DNA of 16,185 nt, from the NCBI GenBank assembly GCA_902493545.1, contig CABUQI010000015.1, forward strand, positions 1-16,185, written 5' to 3'. This DNA is from an uncultured Collinsella sp. Its GTDB lineage: Bacteria > Actinomycetota > Coriobacteriia > Coriobacteriales > Coriobacteriaceae. The position numbers were made by a program, and so were the translations under genes. Positions 14,056 through 16,185 of the stretch are shown here, piece by piece. Below the pieces are notes generated by a model. It worked only from the letters and a program-made list of their open reading frames with translations. It had not been told where the DNA came from and ran no database searches. The first letter of the stretch is position 1, and each line of letters begins with the position of its first letter.

Positions 14056-14066
14056 GGGCGCCTCGC

Positions 14067-15284
14067 TCAACGGTCATCGTCCTTCAGCAAGCGCCACAGC
14101 GTTGTACGGCTTATGCCCAGCACCTCCGCCGCACGGGTTCGGTTGCCGTGGAGATGGTCTACAACCAGATGCGCGATATCTCGCTCGGTATCGGCCAGCG
14201 GTCGCAGGATATACAGGTCACTTTCGAGCGTCGGGGCGCCAAAGGTTGCGGTCTTAATCACGTCCTCTTGGGCGAGCACTTCCTCCGCCACAGCGCGGTC
14301 CACCGTGCCCGTCCCCGCCAATATATACAGTCGTTCCGAGACCTCGCGGAGCTGCAGATAGTTGCGCGGCCAGCGGTAAGCATCGAGCGTCTTCGTCGCC
14401 GCGGCAGACAGCGTGGGTGCTGCCGTCTCAAATGCATCAGCGAGATATTCCAAATAGCGCGCAACCTTCGTCGACGCGGCTCCCTGCTCGGCGATTGCCG
14501 GCGCCACGCTCACCGCGCAGGCGAAGCGCTCGGTCACAAACGCGGCTTGATCACTTTCGCCGCCGCCCGGCATGTCATTCGCTGTCAGCACCACATGGCA
14601 GCGCGTCGCCAACGCGGTGTCGGTCATCGTGGAGACCAGCTCGCGGAGGCGCTGGGGGCCAACCGCGTTCCAGCCCTCAATGCAAAGGGTCAGCCCCGTT
14701 TGGAACAGCGGCGATTCGGAGCTTTTGAGCACATGGCGCCAACCGCGATCGGTGAGTTCATCGAGCGCAACGGAAACAAAGGGCTGACCGGCAAAAGGAC
14801 CGTCCAGATAGAGGCGCTTGGTGATCTCGACCTGACCCGCTCCCAGCTCGCCCTCGAGCATAAGGGGCACACCGCGCGCGTAACTCTCTGCAACCGGCGC
14901 AGCCACCGAGGCCGCCCCCTCAACGATGCCGTACGCGCTCGATTCGTAGCGGGCCTCAACTTCGTCGGCGTTGAGCCACTCGATACCCGCATGCGCCGCG
15001 GCACCGCGCACCTCGCGGACCACGACGACCCAAAGGCCCCCGCCCTCTTTGTCGGTGGGGCGAACGGTCAGGCTCAGGCGCGTACCCGCACGTCCCATAA
15101 CCAGACGCGCGCCGTCTCCTATACGGTCGAGGCGCTCAGCGACAAAAGCCGCCACATCCCGCTCAAGCGCCGCGTCATTCATGGTCGAGATCGCGACGTC
15201 CCCACGCGCATCGATTGCCAATGCCGAGGCCCCGGCGGCAGCTAGGGCCTCGGTCAAGATGTCCAGCTTGGCATCGCTATCCAT
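14067..15284 (-). CDS. Fis-type HTH regulator with decayed sigma54-activator AAA+ domain
   Basis: A 405-aa protein. An N-terminal sensory-like part (1-125) is followed by a region shaped like the AAA+ domain of NtrC/PrpR-type activators. The Walker A position reads GELGAGQVEITKRLY, with Gln for the essential Lys. The GAFTGA loop that contacts sigma54 is absent. The lid region (YRWPRNYLQLREVSERLYIL) is still recognisable. The C-terminus is a Fis-type helix-turn-helix (NRTRAAEVLGISRTTLWRLL). It therefore probably regulates sigma70-type promoters without ATP-driven remodelling. The ATG at 15284 has AGGGG six bases upstream; the open frame runs on to 15533, but that extension looks non-coding. 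Its location between a YeiH-type carrier and a membrane protein does not identify the targets. Confidence 0.83.
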   Translation of the reverse strand: MDSDAKLDILTEALAAAGASALAIDARGDVAISTMNDAALERDVAAFVAERLDRIGDGARLVMGRAGTRLSLTVRPTDKEGGGLWVVVVREVRGAAAHAGIEWLNADEVEARYESSAYGIVEGAASVAAPVAESYARGVPLMLEGELGAGQVEITKRLYLDGPFAGQPFVSVALDELTDRGWRHVLKSSESPLFQTGLTLCIEGWNAVGPQRLRELVSTMTDTALATRCHVVLTANDMPGGGESDQAAFVTERFACAVSVAPAIAEQGAASTKVARYLEYLADAFETAAPTLSAAATKTLDAYRWPRNYLQLREVSERLYILAGTGTVDRAVAEEVLAQEDVIKTATFGAPTLESDLYILRPLADTERDIAHLVVDHLHGNRTRAAEVLGISRTTLWRLLKDDDR

Positions 15285-15550
15285 GATTTGCCCCTGTCCG
15301 CGGCGACGTGCAACCGCCGACGGTCGCACGACCGAGTGTTTCAAAATTGAACGATATTGCTCACCAAACACTATAGGGCAGAAAGCGCCGTCCTGCGAGT
15401 ATAGGTGTTGCCCCGCATCGCCATCCTGGCGGGGCGATAAGAGCTCTTCGGGACTTATAAACCTGCGGACAAGCCATACCCGCAAGAGCTCCTGTCGCTC
15501 CACCGTGAGAATGCGCTCACCAGCACGCAGCACGCAAACAAGCTACTTCT
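15285..15550. other. Region between the YeiH-like gene and the Fis-type regulator
   Basis: This stretch of about 265 bases is open in the regulator's frame, but its composition does not look coding. Two -10-like hexamers are present on the minus strand (TATACT and TATAGT, around 15370-15405) without good -35 partners. A 7-bp inverted repeat (GCCCCGC/GCGGGGC, about 15412-15436) has no T-tract. No gene is supported. Confidence 0.45.
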
Positions 15551-16185
15551 CTACCAGATTCCCAGTACGTGTTGCATTCCCAAACTCATGCACGCAATGC
15601 CAATCCAGCAGCAAAAGCCCAGCGCGATGGGCTTGCCGCCCTTTTTGACCAGCTCGACGATATCGGTATTAAAACCAATAGCCGCCATGGCCATCACGAT
15701 AAAGAACTTCGACAGCTCCTTGATGGGCGCCGTAAAGGACGCGGGAAGCTGAAGCACCGTGGTAATCACGCTCGCCAGCACAAAGAACAGCACAAACATG
15801 GGAAACGCGCGTTTAAGCGAGAACGTGCTCCTAGCGTCGCCGCCGGCCTTGCGCGCCAGATGCATCTGCCAGCAAGCAAGCGCCAGCGTGATGGGAATGA
15901 TGGCCAGCGTCCTGGTGAGCTTGACCACCGTGGCGCTCTCGAGCACATTGGCGCCGGGATGCATGCTGTCCCAAGCGCTCGCCGCAGCCGTTACGGACGA
16001 GGTGTCGTTGATGGCGGTACCGGCAAACAGGCCGAAGCCCTCGTTGGTCAGTCCGAGCATGCCGCCAAGCGTCGGAAACACGAGCGCCGCGATAACGTTA
16101 AACAGGAAGATAACCGAAATAGCCTGGGCAATCTCGCGATCGTCGGCATCGATGACGGGTGCGGTCGCGGCGATGGCAGAACCGC
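15551..16185 (-). CDS. YeiH-family putative sulfate exporter (5' end outside window)
   Basis: The C-terminal 210 residues of a multi-span membrane protein. The frame is open to the window edge, so the GTG at 16081 is not the start. Upstream of it the frame reads GSAIAATAPVIDADDREIAQ then AISVIFLFNVIAAL, a typical UPF0324/YeiH segment. Further family features are VFPTLGGMLGL, GLFAGTAINDTSSVTAAASAW, a Lys/Arg cluster before the next helix, and MAAIGFNTDI near the end. The family is annotated as putative sulfate or anion exporters, with little experimental proof. The stop is at 15551. Confidence 0.9.
   Translation of the reverse strand, partial: GSAIAATAPVIDADDREIAQAISVIFLFNVIAALVFPTLGGMLGLTNEGFGLFAGTAINDTSSVTAAASAWDSMHPGANVLESATVVKLTRTLAIIPITLALACWQMHLARKAGGDARSTFSLKRAFPMFVLFFVLASVITTVLQLPASFTAPIKELSKFFIVMAMAAIGFNTDIVELVKKGGKPIALGFCCWIGIACMSLGMQHVLGIW

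Noticed and set aside
15412..15436. Inverted repeat as terminator of the YeiH-like gene
   Set aside because: It has a 7-bp stem with a long loop, no T-tract, and lies more than 110 bases past the stop.
15285..15533. N-terminal extension of the Fis-type regulator by 83 codons
   Set aside because: The open frame exists, but the ATG at 15284 has a good AGGGG site, and the extension has non-coding-like composition and -10-like hexamers.

Overview
The window looks like a chromosomal segment of a GC-rich gut actinobacterium of the Coriobacteriia, probably Collinsella. This is inferred from base composition, gene content (YeiH-type carrier, Fis-type regulator with a decayed AAA+ domain, beta-helix surface protein with an InlB-type repeat) and protein flavour. 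No 16S or other taxonomic marker is present. All genes lie on the minus strand except one nitroreductase at 3014-3535. No tRNA, rRNA, CRISPR array, insertion sequence or integrase was found.

Left end (1-2719): a MarR-type regulator (1747-2247) and one half of a heterodimeric ABC exporter (23-1747) form an operon with a clear sigma70-type promoter carrying two exact 14-bp direct repeats. The second exporter half begins at base 21 and leaves the window. Upstream is an orphan 96-aa protein with a strong intrinsic terminator. The nitroreductase at 3014-3535 is convergent with the next operon.

Centre (3559-8746), the most interesting part: a tightly coupled minus-strand operon that reads, in transcription order, a 36-aa peptide (8636-8746), a terminator-like hairpin, a membrane-anchored Ser/Gly/Asp-rich protein, an HPr-kinase-like ATPase, a PqqD-like protein, an uncharacterised NTP_transf_5-type nucleotidyltransferase, a Ser/His-type S26 peptidase and a one-gene ABC exporter. 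A kinase, nucleotidyltransferase, PqqD domain and exporter also accompany some lasso-peptide clusters. Here there is no asparagine-synthetase-like cyclase, no transglutaminase-like protease and no radical SAM enzyme. I read it as a candidate RiPP-like phosphopeptide or nucleotidyl/glycosyl-peptide system with the 36-aa peptide as precursor.

Right of that (8764-13127) is a secreted beta-helix repeat protein of about 1450 residues, split by two frameshifts. One lies exactly at a run of nine G just after the signal peptide, so the gene may be phase-variable and switched OFF, or the run may be an assembly error. The peptide gene starts 17 bases after this gene's stop, so the two may be co-transcribed from the promoter at 13269-13298.

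The right end (13407-16185) holds a single-span membrane protein of unknown role, a Fis-type regulator whose sigma54-activator-like domain has lost its key motifs, and the C-terminal part of a YeiH-family membrane carrier cut by the window edge.
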